Shown here piece after piece: positions 45,661-57,628 of a DNA stretch of 64,000 nt. The notes below the pieces were generated by a model. That model did not search any database. It saw only the letters and a program-made list of their open reading frames with translations, and was not told the origin of the DNA. Positions within the stretch are counted from its first letter, which is position 1. Each line of letters starts with the position of its first letter. The DNA is taken from NCBI GenBank assembly GCA_000733355.1, contig JNVV01000037.1, forward strand, positions 273,767-337,766, in the 5' to 3' direction. Source of the stretch: Falciphora oryzae (lineage: Eukaryota; Ascomycota; Sordariomycetes; Magnaporthales; Magnaporthaceae). A program made the position numbers and the translations under genes.

Positions 45661-46365
45661 TAACGAAGCTTTTTCAAGCGTTTGATTACTAAAATCGGAC
45701 CGATCTTTATCAACGCGCGCCTGCAGGCGATAAACAGCGAGAATACCCGCTTCGCCCTTTAGCGGGCTGAGCAGGAGCGCATGCGAGGCAAAAACTTGAA
45801 GCAGAGTCGAAGATCCTTAAGCGGCGGCTGGTGCCGTTGGCTACTCCAATGGGACATCTGCCGACTCCCGCCTAATTTTTCTCTCCTTCTAGTGGGAGGC
45901 GGCTTGCATCGAGTATGGCATTGTGTATTCTCCTCCTTACAGCGGGCGCCTCCACGGTGCAATCAGGTGAGTTGCCGCAGAGGATGACCTGGAGTGAGGC
46001 CCCAAGGATAGGCAGGGCAAGAGAGATAACAAACAGCAAAACGAAAAATTTATTTCGTGCTTTCCAAAGGCGTCCTGGTTCATATGTAACGTCCATAGTG
46101 ATGGAAAGCAACCCCCGGAGGATAAGAGCCCAAAGATGGGGACAAGGTGTCGAGTTTCTAGAGGAGGGCCGAAAAGTACACGGAAATACCCATACAGGAT
46201 AAAGTGCAAATAACGCGCAGAGAGGATGAAGTAGAAAATAAAGACATCAATGAGAGAGACGACAAACACACCAACGCCGGAAGCGCCCCAAACAGACAGG
46301 CACATGCCAACCAACTCCAACTCTTATCCGACCGAGACCCCCCAAAACATGGACGCGGGTTACGG

Positions 46366-47925
46366 CTAGGCTTCGCCGCCAGAGGAAGCGCAAACGTCCT
46401 GGTAGTTGCCGATGCGCCGCGACCTGAACTCCTCCAAGGGGCTTGTCCTGTCGACGAGCTCGAGGACGTCGATCGAGGACTTCTGGTTCTTGCGGTCGAC
46501 GCGAGCAATAACCTGACACCTCGCCGCGACCGACGTGGGGGGCTCGATGGGGACAAGGGCGCTGGCGCGCTGCATGTTGATGCCTTCGTCGCAGATCCGG
46601 GCCGTGGATACGAGGATGACGTTGGGGCCGTCTGCCGAGCACGGTTGCTGGAGGTACTCTATGGTGACCTCCCTGGAATACTCGGGTCCCGTCTGCGGAC
46701 TGCGGCCGTTGATCAACAGGACCACCACGTTCCGGCCGGCGAAGCAGCGTTCGAGGTGGGCGAACACGCCAAAGGCCGTGAAAGGCGATTGGGCTACGAC
46801 CAACATGTGGGCGACCTGGAGGTTGTCGCTATGCTCGACGCGCATACGCCGGCGCCGAGGGGCAACGACGTCGTCGAAAAAGGATACCACGCGACCGGCT
46901 TTGGGGGTGCCGGACAGCAGCAGCAGCGGATGATCGTAGATGGCCAAAGGGCGAAGCGCATCCTCCACGAGGCCTAGTACGCCGCGGGAGGCGGGAGCGT
47001 GCCTGTTTGTGAGGATGGTGCGGGACGCCTTGTCGCCGGGCATCCAGGGAGGGACCCAGCAGCGACGCGCGATCGAGCCGGCCGTCGTCGGAACATAAGA
47101 GACTGGCTACATTAGGAAAAGCATGTGCATAGAGCGTGTCCTGCCACGGAACGTTCAAGCCAGCGTCGCCCCGGACGTCGTCGGCGGTCCTGGCGGCCCA
47201 GTGGCGCAGCTTCTCGGGATTGCGCCCTGCCCGTAGCTCCTTGACCCGGTGCTCGTCGTACTGCCGCCTGCGGTCCGCGTAAATCCTGCCGTAAAACTGC
47301 TTGCGAATGTTGTACGCCAGGTGGTTTTTTTTTTTGTTTTTTTTTTTTGATACTGCATGTGGGGCTGTGCAAAGTGACTGGGAGGCCGTTGTTGTCGTAC
47401 TGCCTTTCGTAATCGCCGGGGACACCTCGGGCCGCTCCATTATGGACGCCCACCAAGCGGCGACGTCGTGGATCTGGAGAGAGTCGGGGCTCGGCTTGCG
47501 AGCGGCGGGGTGGAGCAGAGACGTCTTGTTGGCCAACCCGCGCAGCTGCAGGAAGACCACGGGCCGGCGCTATTGAGCGACCCGGAGAGGGGAACGAGCA
47601 GGGGAGCCTTGACGGAGCCGGGCAGCAGACCAAAGAGGAACTTGACGACGGAGCATTTAGGGGACGTGCCCTTTCCAGTGTAGGACAGGAACTCGTCCGT
47701 AAAGACCAGCGACGGCGGGGCCGCCCGGCCGCGGGTCGTCGACCCTGTACTTCTTCTGCAGGGCGCGGAGCATATTGGGGGTGACGAGGACCAGGTGCCC
47801 AAAAAAGCCGCGGACGCACATCTTGATGGACCGGGACTGGGGGTCCTCTGTTGCACAGCGTAACGAGAGTGAATTGATCTGATTGGATTGATCGATTGTT
47901 CTGTCTGTCTGATGATGCCCCATGT
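46366..47925 (-). pseudogene. SNF2-like helicase relic
   Basis: The C-terminal block (47043-46366) has SF2/SNF2 helicase motifs V and VI in modified form: VILVSTARICDEGINMQRAS and SVAARCQVIARVDRKNQKSS, where the family has GxGINLQxA and QxxxRxxRxGQ. Preceding material includes LLLLSGTPKAGRVVSFFDDV. Upstream frames (47560-47100) encode HLAYNIRKQFYGRIYADRRR; further up, FTDEFLSYTGKG and APLLVPLSGS resemble the DEAH and SGTP regions of SNF2 ATPases. The frame changes at least twice without good introns, and an A/T homopolymer tract (47324-47350) interrupts it. I consider it a decayed copy. Confidence 0.55.
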
Positions 47926-48853
47926 CCGAAATTTTGCGTCCTGCCCAATACGTCCGTGCATCTGACTAATCAAAAGACCACGGCCGTTGGTGTGCCGCGA
48001 AGTCAGGGTCTCCTGCGAAGGGTGGGTCTAACCGAGTCAGCCCTGCCGGAATCCGAGTCAGGCTGATCGAGATATTGCGTGAACTCGGATCAGCCCGAAA
48101 GCGTCGTTCCTCGGCGACACGAACTTCGCACAAATCGTCCTCGACGCTAAGCCTAGCATCAAAATAGCAAATTTCTAGGAATTGTACAAACGTACAGCAG
48201 CCTTCACTTGTCCCGCAACACGGGCCGACCCTTCACCATTCAAGGCCTGGAATGCCGACTTCTCCGGGCCTTGGGTGCCAGCGGCAGCGGCCTGGGATCA
48301 TCGACGATGGCAAAGGCGGCCTCCTGAGTCGCAGTCTCCTGTGGGTGCGCAAGGAGGTCCCAGGTGATGACATCGCGCTGGCCCAAAACGATGACAGCTC
48401 CCCGAAGGGGATGGTTCCGATAGAAGGTGGCAGCTCCCGTCTTGGTCCTGGATGTCCTACATGGGGCAGATCGACTAACCGACCCTCCTTCGGGCGATAC
48501 GGAGTGGGGAAATCTACGCGACGCCAGCGCTTGTCCGGCCCGCCGTCGGGTCAGGGCCAGCCCCTGCGCCCGGCGCTGCCTCAGCCGACCCTCCCGCGAT
48601 AGAAGGGCGATTGGGCCATTGTCTCGCCCGTTCGGGGTATCGTTGCAAGACCGGCGCTAGCTCCCGCCGGAGGTGCTGGCGAGGCCAAACTAGTGTACGA
48701 CAATGTGCAAACACAAGCATGGTCTGACGGAGACGGGAGGCCCCAGTGTGTTGTCCTGGGTGTGAGCAGGGTGAATAGGGTGCACTATGCCCTTCTGGTG
48801 GAGCGATTGGCGGCCAGGAGCACGGATAAAGGCGGCAGGTACAAATGTATAGG
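47926..48853. other. Intergenic, no gene supported
   Basis: About 0.9 kb of GC-rich sequence with only short overlapping open frames and no recognisable motif. Confidence 0.5.
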
Positions 48854-49100
48854 TGTCGCAAAGGATAGGGGAGGTCCCCCGGGCGGCACGGCCGGGGTCT
48901 GCATCACCACCCTCGTCGGCGTCGCAGGTGCTCAATAAGCGGTTACAGAGCACTCGGCGACGCCGAGGGGCTCTCCACTCCTACTGCGCACTCATGTATA
49001 AAGACCCCGAGGGTCTACGACCCTCGGGCACTTTCCTATTAGTTCTTTAGAGGTAGAGATAAAGCAAACGGTCTACTGCATGCACTTCTACTTTGCAACA
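48854..49100 (+). repeat. Solo copia-type LTR (247 bp), TSD ATAGG
   Basis: TGTCGCAAAGG...CTTTGCAACA is flanked by ATAGG at 48849-48853 and 49101-49105. It is closely related to the LTR at 59346-59595, which heads a Ty1/copia coding region. A TATA-like GTATAAAGACC and a hairpin in CCCGAGGGTC...GACCCTCGGG lie near 49000. Confidence 0.92.
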
Positions 49101-49105
49101 ATAGG

Positions 49106-49726
49106 TGCTGGGTCGTTGCCAGAAAGTCACGTTGGCCCTGAAGCCGCGGACTCCGAAGCTAGGGTCTACAAAACTGCACGATCTCATATTCTTTGCTTTG
49201 CCGACTAGCTTTCCTTTTTCCATACTCTAAATACGATTCTTTGAGACCCTACCAGCGGGTTATTTGGTGGTTGTTCGGATGTTGGCCATTACTTTTGCAC
49301 GACCTCACATCAGTTCCCAAACCCTCGACGGGTTACAAAGTAAAAGCCGCTTGTTTCCTGTCCAAAGCCTTGCAATCCGGGGCCGTAGCCGGAGGTAAAT
49401 TCCCACCTAATTACAGCCACTGATAATGATCGATGTGGGCAAAGATATGGGGTTGATTTATCAGACGCGCCATTGGTCGTTTTGTCAACCCTTTGAATCA
49501 CCGCCAATGTGATAGTTCCCTGGTACGACTACAAGCCAGTGCCATCCACACATTACAGCAAATAGAACATAATTTGCTCAATCCAAAACCTCTAGCTAAC
49601 ATCGGACCAAAGGAAGAGAGAAATAAAATTAACAAAAAAAAAAGGAAAAAGAAAAAACAAAGCGGAATATCCGACGCCAAGGAAATGTCCGACGGCTTAT
49701 ATCAAAATCCAATTTCATGAGAAGTG
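49106..49726. other. 3' flank of the NLR gene, no gene supported
   Basis: AT-richer intergenic DNA with an A-rich tract at 49632-49660. It probably includes the 3' UTR of the NLR gene. Confidence 0.5.
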
Positions 49727-52700
49727 TCATGTGGAGGAAGAATCAGAGTCGTAGTCATCCACAACTTCAGAATCCGCCTCGCTTGCCTCTTCCGCTTCGT
49801 CCAGAACCGGCTGCGTTGGGTTAGCCGGCTCGCTTGGCTCGTGTGTACCTTGACCTTCGGCAACATGTGTCGCACTCTGGTGCTCCTGCTCGATGGCCCT
49901 GCGGTATGTGCCGATTAGCACCGGGTGTCTCCTCTCGAAGTGCTCCCATTCGATATCGACTGGAGGCTGCCCCATCGCCTGGGCGGCTAGCTGCTCAAGC
50001 GTATCGATACACTCGGGCTGCAGGGCGTCATCAAAATCAATGTCGTCGCTCATTGCAGCCAGCAGGTGAGCCGTGAGGGTTGCCCGCCATTTGGAGCCGC
50101 CGAAGTTGTTGTTCTTTACACTCGGCGATTCGCTATTCGGCCGGTCACCCTCAAGAACGTGCCTAGGATTTGGCCGAAATCCTTGGCGGAACATCTCGAT
50201 GAGATATTCACAGGTTTGATCGACTCCCTGTGCCCCTCCCGCAGCGAGTGTGCAGTGACGCATAACGTCATGTGCAGTGCTTTCGTCCAGGGCCGAGAAG
50301 TCGAGTTGACCGGTGTCAAGGATAGTCTTAATCAGATCGTTCTGATCATCGGGCTTCGTCCTCATTCCACTTCTCGCGCGTATCGCCAGGGTTAAAGCCG
50401 TATGACCCGGTAGGTAGCCAGGCCGGCCAGTCTTTATCGCGCGGTTAATATCCACGCAATTACTTCTGACAATGAAACATGCCGCAGATTGGCAGGGGAA
50501 GCTGTTCTGGATGCGGATCGCGGATTCTGCGAAGTGGTGCAACGCTGTCCGCCCGTCCTTGTCAGCCACGCCGGCAGTAGACGCAGCAGCCTTGAGAAGC
50601 AGGCGAACAAGCTGAACCAGGTTCTCCGCCTTTTTGTTACTCCACCACCCTCTCCGTCGCAAATTGACGGACTCCGCCATAGCATTGAAAGCTGTTCTAC
50701 CCTTGCCGTTGGTCCACGCAGTGTTGACATCTTTGATGCTGAGAAGCCACTCCACCATAGCAAGATGTAGGTTCTTCGCCGCCAGAATCAAGGCTGTGCT
50801 TGCACTTTTATCTGTGCAGTTGATTCTGCTGGGGTCTGCGTCCAACAGGGTTTTAAGGCAATCGAGATAGCCCTTGGTTGCCGCGATAGAGATAGGCGAC
50901 GTGCCCATTTTGCAATACGTGGTAATGTCCTCAGTTCCGATGCTTGAAACAAGCGCAAGGCACTGAATATTACCGCTTGCTGCCGCGTAATGCAGAAGAG
51001 TCCGCCCCTGTTGGCACCGGCTACCGAAGGTCACTCCACCGACAGCAGTGAGAGCTCGTAGTGCCGAGGTGCTTCCGGCCCTGGCGGCGTACATAGCCGC
51101 TGACCTGCCTCGGGAACAGACATGGTTGACTGTTAAAGAGTGGTCGGCTAGGATCAGATCAACGATTTCGACGTTGTTGGCTTCGGCTGCGTATGATAGA
51201 AGCGACCTTCCGTTGCGGCTGCGCCAGCTCAGGTCATGATCTGGTAGTCTCTCCTGAAGAAGCCGTAGTATTTCAACCCGGCTCGGTGCTCGGGAGGCAC
51301 AGACGGCTTGGAAGCAAGGGCCGTACATTCTAGGCAGCTGCTGGATCTTTTCGAGGAGAGCAAGGACAATATCCACCGGAGCAGATGCCAAGGCCAAGGA
51401 CAAGGTTGACCATTCGCAGTCCTTGTGAATATGCCCCCGGTTGCTCTGTTTTTCTGATCCCCTCCATTTTCGGCGCTCCACGATGTCAACATTGGGTTGC
51501 GCTAGGAGCAGAAGCAATATATCGAGGCGGTTGGACGTGATTGCCTCCCAGAGAGGTGTAAGCGACTCGGCTAATCTCCCCTCATCTTTCGGGTTGACCT
51601 CGGCACCAAGCTCTAGCAGATGTTTGCAGACTTCGAGATGACCGTACATTACAGCCTCGACAAGGGGGGTTGTTGGTAACCATGAACCTCTGCCGATCGG
51701 GAGGTTTTTGTTAATATTGGCGGGCGATACAAGCTGACGTACCCTCTCCATGTGCCCTTCTCGAATCGCCCGCTGAAACGGGTCCATCCCCGCCGTGCCC
51801 GAGGGGCCAACACAAGGGAAAGACACCAGAGGTCCCTCTGAATGGTATTTCCTCTGATGGTCGTTCAGTGCCGATTCTGAGTCAAAACCGAGCCTGCCTG
51901 CAATGCAGTCTCTTTGAGCACATCTGAACGGGCGGCTATGCATGTTGTTGTGACGCAAAAGGTCTTGCCTCTTCTCGAAACCCTGGTGAAATCGACTGCA
52001 CCATGGTTTGGGGCACTTGAACTGCAGCGGGCCATACATGCGTGCCACGGAACATGGAAGGCCCCTGTTGCCCCCTTGATCGCGAGGCACGGAATCAACT
52101 CCTTCGCGGATCAGTAATATCCTGTGCTCGAAGAAGAAGAGCTCGTTTCTGACACTTGGCGTGTCGCTAAGCTCGACCACCGTGTCTAGGAGACTCATGA
52201 CGGGTTCCTGGTCTGAGAGAACAGGGCTGTCTTCTAAATCCCTAGAATAGGCTGTGAGAAGTTTTGAGAGGGCATCGAGGGTACCGAACGAGATCCCTTG
52301 TGCCTGGTGCGACTTGCGGATGGATCGGAGAGCTTTGACATGGTCCCACCAGTGGGCAGCTGCGTAATCCAATAACGCATAATATCCCGTTTTGGCGTTT
52401 TCCCGTCGAGCCTCAATGCTGAGTGGTGTGATGAACGCGCCAGAGGTGAGGTAGTTGCAGCAGAAACTTAGCATCTCCGAATGCTGTTGGACGACTGGAG
52501 GAATTCTGCCTGTCTCCTGCAGGTACCTGTCGACATATGATATTAGATAAATGACCAGAACACCCAGGGCTACGCGCTAGCCTTGCTGAGCACTCACTCT
52601 GTGGCTGTTCGGTGCACAATGTGAACAAGCTTCTCAGACATTTCGCCTGATCCTGTCAAGTCGATCAAGCAACCGCAAATATCTTTGGGCAGACGCTGCA

Positions 52701-54351
52701 GAAACTTGGCCGGGGTGTCAGAGGTTGGCCCTTCTGCAGGGTCGAGGGCGAATCGAGCTTGTATCTCTCGCCAGTAAAGGGGTCGGGCTGCGCAGGCGAC
52801 CCAAGATAGAATGTCTCTAGCAACTTCTGCATTCGATCGACGTTGCGGCTGTCTGGTACTGTTTGTGAGTCGCTCCTGACTGAAGACTTTGAGAGCTACT
52901 CTTTCATAACTTGATGGTAGGCATGCCGAGTTAGACCAAATGAGTTTAAAACTCTACAGGCATGTGGTAATAGCGTATCTTCACATACGCCTGATTCAGT
53001 CCCTTAGGGAAGACATCGTCTTTAAGTTCGTCCCTCATATCCTGGACACTGTAACAGCCTCGCAGGCACGCAAGAACGAGATGAGCAAAGAGAAACATTC
53101 CTGTTGCGAAATGAGGTTGTTAGTTTCAACACTGCGGAGCAATCATTTCGAGTGTTTTCGTTTGCGAACCTTCGGCCCTCGATGCCACCTTGTCGACAAT
53201 GCACAGACGCTCTTCATCGGAGACCAGTGTGACGGGCCCTTGACTAGCTCTCGTAGCCTGATCCACGTAGTGGCGTATGGAAAGTCGATGTGCCTCCGAA
53301 GATTCCACGCAGATCCGAGTCACGTTCGGGAATGAAGAAATTGTCTCTTCAAAACCCTCCCGCCGCCCGGAAATAAGAAGGCGGATCGTGAATGGCGATT
53401 CTCCAGACTTTGTGACGAGATCCTTCAGCCAGCCTAAGATTGTGGCCTGATTCTCGAGTGGATCTCTTGGATCAGAGGTGCACTCATCCAGCCCATCAAG
53501 GATTACAAATGAAAGACGCTTGGCACGAATCGCGGTAAATGCCAAGGACATTAGATCCTGCTTTGAGGGTCTGTGCACGCGGGAGAGGGTCTTGAAGGCG
53601 TGGTCGATGAGAACTTCATCCTCTTCTTGGGGGATGAGTTGGGCAATGAAGGCGCGTAAAGCATGTGTGAAGGTTGTCTTGTCTTCGCTGTCATGCTTGA
53701 AGTAGAAGTAGGCGACGGAAATGGGTGGGTTTGTGCCGATGGCTTTCATCTCCTGCAAGTGCTGAATGACACTGGAAACAAGGGCGTGTTTGATACTAAA
53801 TGGTTTTTTGGTTTTTTACATACAATTTTCAAAAAACCAGTTTATGGATCCGTGGCAAAAGTTTAAAAGCTTAAAAATTTGACTCGCTACAAGTACTTTT
53901 TCAACCAGGGCAGCGAGTCGTATCCATGCTGCCACCTTTTCAATGGAAGCACTAGCCACTCCCCCTTTTTGCTAGTAGCACTCACCCTACTCCACTTTTG
54001 GCCTGTGCACCACCCGTGCAGCCCGGTTTCGCTGCTTACCAAATTTGGCCCGCAGTTGAAACTCGATACCATTGGCTGCGTATTCGTAATAAAGCCACTA
54101 AGGCCCAGGCATTCAGCCACTGGATCCCCCAATTGACAGCCCCAACCTGCCCAAAAGCTGCACGCAAAGAGGTGCACGCGGAGAGGTGCACGCGGAGAGG
54201 TGCAAAAGCGCTTTGCACATTCCCAAAAAAAAAAAAATTTACCTTTGCACCTATGCACCTTCGCACCTTTGCACCGCTGCCTATGTGCATTTGTGTGGGT
54301 GCGCCACAGAAAGTTGCATAGCGGCCGATATCGGGGCACGGTGAGTGCTAA

Positions 54352-54391
54352 NNNNNNNNNNNNNNNNNNNNNNNNNNNNNNNNNNNNNNNN
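54352..54391. other. Assembly gap (40 N)
   Basis: A short run of N directly before the LINE 3' fragment. Its true size is unknown, so the LINE copy may be longer than what is shown. Confidence 1.
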
Positions 54392-54533
54392 GGGTTTAAT
54401 CTGCTAGCCGCCTTAATAGCAACATGTAGCCTAGTGTTAAGCTTAGGTAGCGCTAGCACGTCATATGCCCCTTGGGAGGCAGGGACTGGTAGATCCCGAT
54501 ATAATGACGTTAAATATACTCTCTCTCTCTCTC
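54392..54533 (+). mobile_element. 3' tip of the (CT)n-tailed LINE
   Basis: Matches the 3' UTR of the LINE at 22913-24103 (shared GCTTAGGTAGCGCTAGCACG and GGGACTGGTAGATCCCGA). It likewise ends in a CT microsatellite immediately before copy 2 of the flanking duplication. Confidence 0.88.
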
Positions 54534-56519
54534 GATACCATTGGCTGCGCATTCGTAATAAAGCCACTAAGGCCCAGGCATTCAGCCATTGGATCCCCCA
54601 ATTGACAGCCCCAACCTGCCCAAAAGCTGCACGCAAAGAGGTGCACGCGGAGAGGTGCACGCGGAGAGGTGCACGCGGAGAGGTGCAAAAGCGCTTTGCA
54701 CATTCCCAAAAAAAAAAAAAAAATTACCTTTGCACCTATGCACCTTCGCACTTTTGCACCGCTGCCTATGTGCATTTGTGTGGGTGCGCCACAGAAAGTT
54801 GCATAGCGGCCGATACCGGGGCACTGTGAGTGCTAATAGCAAAAAAGGGGAGGCTCGGATATAGCCTCTTTCAATGTAGCATTGGGTACGTGCACCCCTT
54901 GCGTAGCCCCGGAGATACTTGCGGGTAAAACTGGACCGTCTCCACGAGGTAAGTTTGTTACAAAAACCAAAAAACCATTAGTATCAAACACGCCCCAAGA
55001 TACGATTTTCCTGTTTACACATAGTTAGCATTGTGCAACAGTCACAGAAGCGGTATTGAGGAAGGGAATGGGGATGTCTACCGGCGCCAGGAAGACCGTC
55101 AAGACTCAAGACTTTGTGGGCTTCGTCACAAAGATCCACCCAGCTGGCAAAACGGTCATCCTTCAGGAGCCAATGCCCTCCGGCGGGTTCGAAAATTCGG
55201 CTCTGTAGTTCACTTTGATCATCCTGGAATTGGGTCGGATCCAGCTTCTCGAAGACCTCACGCCGTTGGTGCTCGTGGAACTCCCTTGCGTCTTCTTTTT
55301 TCGACTCTATGGCAGCGAGCTTCCTTTGCGCGCTATCTTCGTCAAGCCGGGCACTTAGGAGAGCGAACTGATCTCTGATACTGGAGTCGAGCTTCTGAAG
55401 GTCTCGCATTGACGCCATATCCTTGGCCTCAGCCAAAAGCTCTCTGTAATGTACAAGCCTCGTTCTCGTTTCATCAGCCATCTTGGAGAACCGGCTCCAG
55501 GATGAGTCAATCATGGCGCGCCATCCTTGAGCAAAATGAGAAATCAGTATATCCACTGGTTAAGGATGGACCTTGTCAAGATAATGTGATTGTGGCACTT
55601 ACCAGTCTTGTTGAAGACCTCCATTAGTCCCGTGTGGAATGACAGGATAGTAGCAGTGTATTCGTCCACGAGCAAAAGCACGTCTGGATGCTGACGAAAG
55701 AGCTCGTTGTACTCTTTCAAGTGGGGGAAGACATCTCCTATTTGGGCAAGGATGTCCACCAGCGAGTCCAGATAGTTCCTTGTATTGAACCCCAATCCAT
55801 TTCGTGAAGCCTAGGGGTGAAGTCGCACACATCTCTTAGATCAATGCACCAGGTGGGAAGTCGTGGCCAGCCCGGCTAGGCCGTGAAGGGATCGTACCTG
55901 TTGGATCGCAAGTCTGATCGGGGCCCATAGAAAGCCATTTTCTCCATTGGTGCTGAAGGAATCGCTAGCGGCGACGGCGAGGTCCCCGATAACGCTGACG
56001 AAGTTGGAAAGACGAGCCAAGTTATTTAAGCGCCTCTGGGCGCCAAGTGTCTCCTCAATAGACTTGATCGCTTGACTGACATCCTCAATGGTGCATTTCT
56101 TGAATTCTTCTCTCTGCTCCTTGCTGACCGCTTTTTTCAGGCCTTCTAAGGGCGTGTTTGATACTAATTGGTTTTTTGGTTTTTTCCATACTATTTTTAA
56201 AAACCTCTTGAAAACTGGTTTGCGGATCCGGGTCAGGGGCTCCCTGCCCCTTGTAAAAACCCTAATAAATATAGCTACAGACCTGTTAGAAGTACCTTTC
56301 TGAACAGGGCAACGAGTCGTACCTGTGCAGACCCTGTAAACCACGTGTGACCCTTGAACAGGCCCCGTGCAGGCCCGGGCAGTCTAGAAAATGAAGGGGA
56401 TCCTGCTCAAGTGCTGGAAGTAGGGGGATCCCCAAGTTGTTCCCTTCATTCTACCTGCAACTCTAGCCCGTTGATCACGGCAAAAGTATCGTTAAACTCG
56501 TCTTTTTTTGCTCTATCCG

Positions 56520-57628
56520 ATGGATAACTTCCTATCTACTTCCCGGGCTTTGTACCGGCGCAAAGTCCGTTGCCTCTTTTTTCTCTGTATGCAGGCCGTC
56601 ATATCCACCTCCCTCTCCGGATCCTTTGGGTCCGTGGGCGGAGGCCTACGGACCGTGCATACGGCTATCTTTGCCGGCGACACCTTTCTCCAGTACTGGC
56701 AAAGACCCGCGGCCGCCCCGGCCTTCCAGGAGCTCTTCCGCATCAACCAAAGCACTTTCCGGGGCCTCTGCGACTGGCTGATCAAGAATACGGGCTCACG
56801 GGGTCCAAAATCGTCTCCTTGGGCGAGAAAGTGGCCTCGTTCCTGTATATCTGTGGGCAGGGAGTCTCCCTCAGAGTCGCCGCCCATGTCTTTGGCCGCA
56901 GTACCCAAACAGTGCACCGTTATTTTCACGAGGTACTGCGAGCCATGCTGTCCCTCCACGTCGCCTTTGTGACGTTGCCTGACGTTTCTAACGTCTCCTG
57001 GCCCGATTCCAGGCGTCAGGAGGTCCGGGAGGCCTTCGCTGGATGCCTGGGAGCCGTCGACGGGACCTTGATCAACGCCAAAGTTAGCGCAGATGCAGGG
57101 GTTGCATGGAGGAGTCGGAAGGGGCCTACTGCGCAGAACGTTCTCGCGGCCGTAGATCACGGCGGGCGGTTCGTTTTCGTCATGGCAGGTGCCGAAGGGT
57201 CGATATATGACGCTCGACTGCTTAGGGAGGCCCAACAGGCCGGATTTCGGATCCCACGGTGTCATTTTTACCTTGGAGATGCCGGCTTTTTTATGGGCAC
57301 CGGGGTAATTACTCCTTTCCCTGCAACGAGGTATCACTTACAGGAACAAGGCCTTGCCCGGCCAGAGGATCCGCAGGAGCTTTTCAATTTGCACCACGCT
57401 AAAATGCGCGTTGTTGTTGAAAGGTGCTTCGGTGATCTCAAAGGCCGCTGGAAAATCATTAGGGGCACGCCACCCGACTACCGTTTCCCTACCCAGGTCG
57501 ACATTGTGCTGGCCGTTACAGGCCTGCATAACTTCATTTTGAAGAGCGAGTCGAGGGCATCTTTAGCATCTAACTCCGGTCCCAAACGAACCAGAATTGA
57601 GCGAGAAACTGCAGTCAGAAGGGCTTAA
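56520..57628 (+). pseudogene. PIF/Harbinger DDE transposase with one frameshift
   Basis: Catalyses cut-and-paste transposition with the Myb-like partner. The N-terminal part starts at the ATG at 56520 (MDNFLSTSRALYRRKVRCLF) and reads FQELFRINQSTFRGLCDWLI. Near 56793 the reading shifts to a second frame, which continues IVSLGEKVASFLYICGQG to the stop at 57628. A single-base loss explains it; no intron fits. The DDE_Tnp_4 catalytic triad is present: D in GAVDGTLINAK, D in YLGDAGFFMG and E in VVVERCFGDLKGRW. TLPDV-type HTH precedes it (RVAAHVFGRSTQTVHRYF). About 370 residues, normal for this family. If the shift is a sequencing error, the gene is intact. Confidence 0.85.

Larger units (their letters stand above)
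45128..46365. other. Region of relics and repeats
   Basis: Apart from the 17-bp minisatellite and the ankyrin fragment, nothing coding is supported between the rhodopsin-like gene and the SNF2 relic. Confidence 0.5.
54063..54836. repeat. About 290-bp direct duplication flanking a LINE fragment
   Basis: Copy 1 (54063-54351) and copy 2 (54532-54836) both start CTCGATACCATTGGCTGC and end GTGAGTGCTAA. They differ by a few C/T transitions, one extra GAGAGGTGCACGCG unit and poly(A) length. The LINE fragment and a short gap lie between them. Confidence 0.88.
53782..54995. mobile_element. Non-autonomous PIF/Harbinger element inside the NACHT P-loop
   Basis: Terminal inverted repeats begin GGGCGTGTTTGATACTAA at 53782 and end with the reverse complement at 54995. 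CAA (TTG on the gene strand) at 53779-53781 and 54996-54998 is the 3-bp TSD. Subterminal sequence (ACCAGTTTATGGATCCG, GGGCAGCGAGTCGTA) resembles the start of the larger element at 56150, so this is a deletion derivative. It carries GC-rich 14-bp repeats (GAGAGGTGCACGCG), an A-rich tract and a LINE 3' fragment flanked by a large duplication. No transposase. Confidence 0.9.
49727..56149 (-). pseudogene. NLR/STAND gene (NACHT, C2H2-like fingers, ankyrin) disrupted by two Harbinger insertions
   Basis: A fungal NLR-type signalling ATPase, presumably cytosolic and used in non-self recognition or regulated cell death. Exons run 55898-56149 (helical N-terminal region, FVSVIGDLAVAASDSF), 55603-55810, 55082-55525 (ending GLPGAG), then GKS YL split by the MITE (54996-55010 and 53170-53778), 52989-53100, 52598-52909 (winged-helix-like region) and 49727-52526. 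Walker A is GLPGAGKS; Walker B is FVILDGLDEC. The last exon has two finger-like blocks, CPKPWC...H and CAQRDC...H, then about 12 ankyrin-like units such as PLVEAVMYGHLEVCKHLLEL, and an acidic tail. With introns and MITE removed, 1,500 codons are open. The true N-terminus is beyond the Harbinger element at 56150, so the gene is inactive as it stands unless the MITE is spliced. Confidence 0.85.

Noticed and set aside
54036..54829. Cysteine-rich-looking frames in the MITE minisatellite
   Set aside because: They derive from the GC-rich 14-bp repeats and gap N codons and shift frame between the two copies of the duplication.
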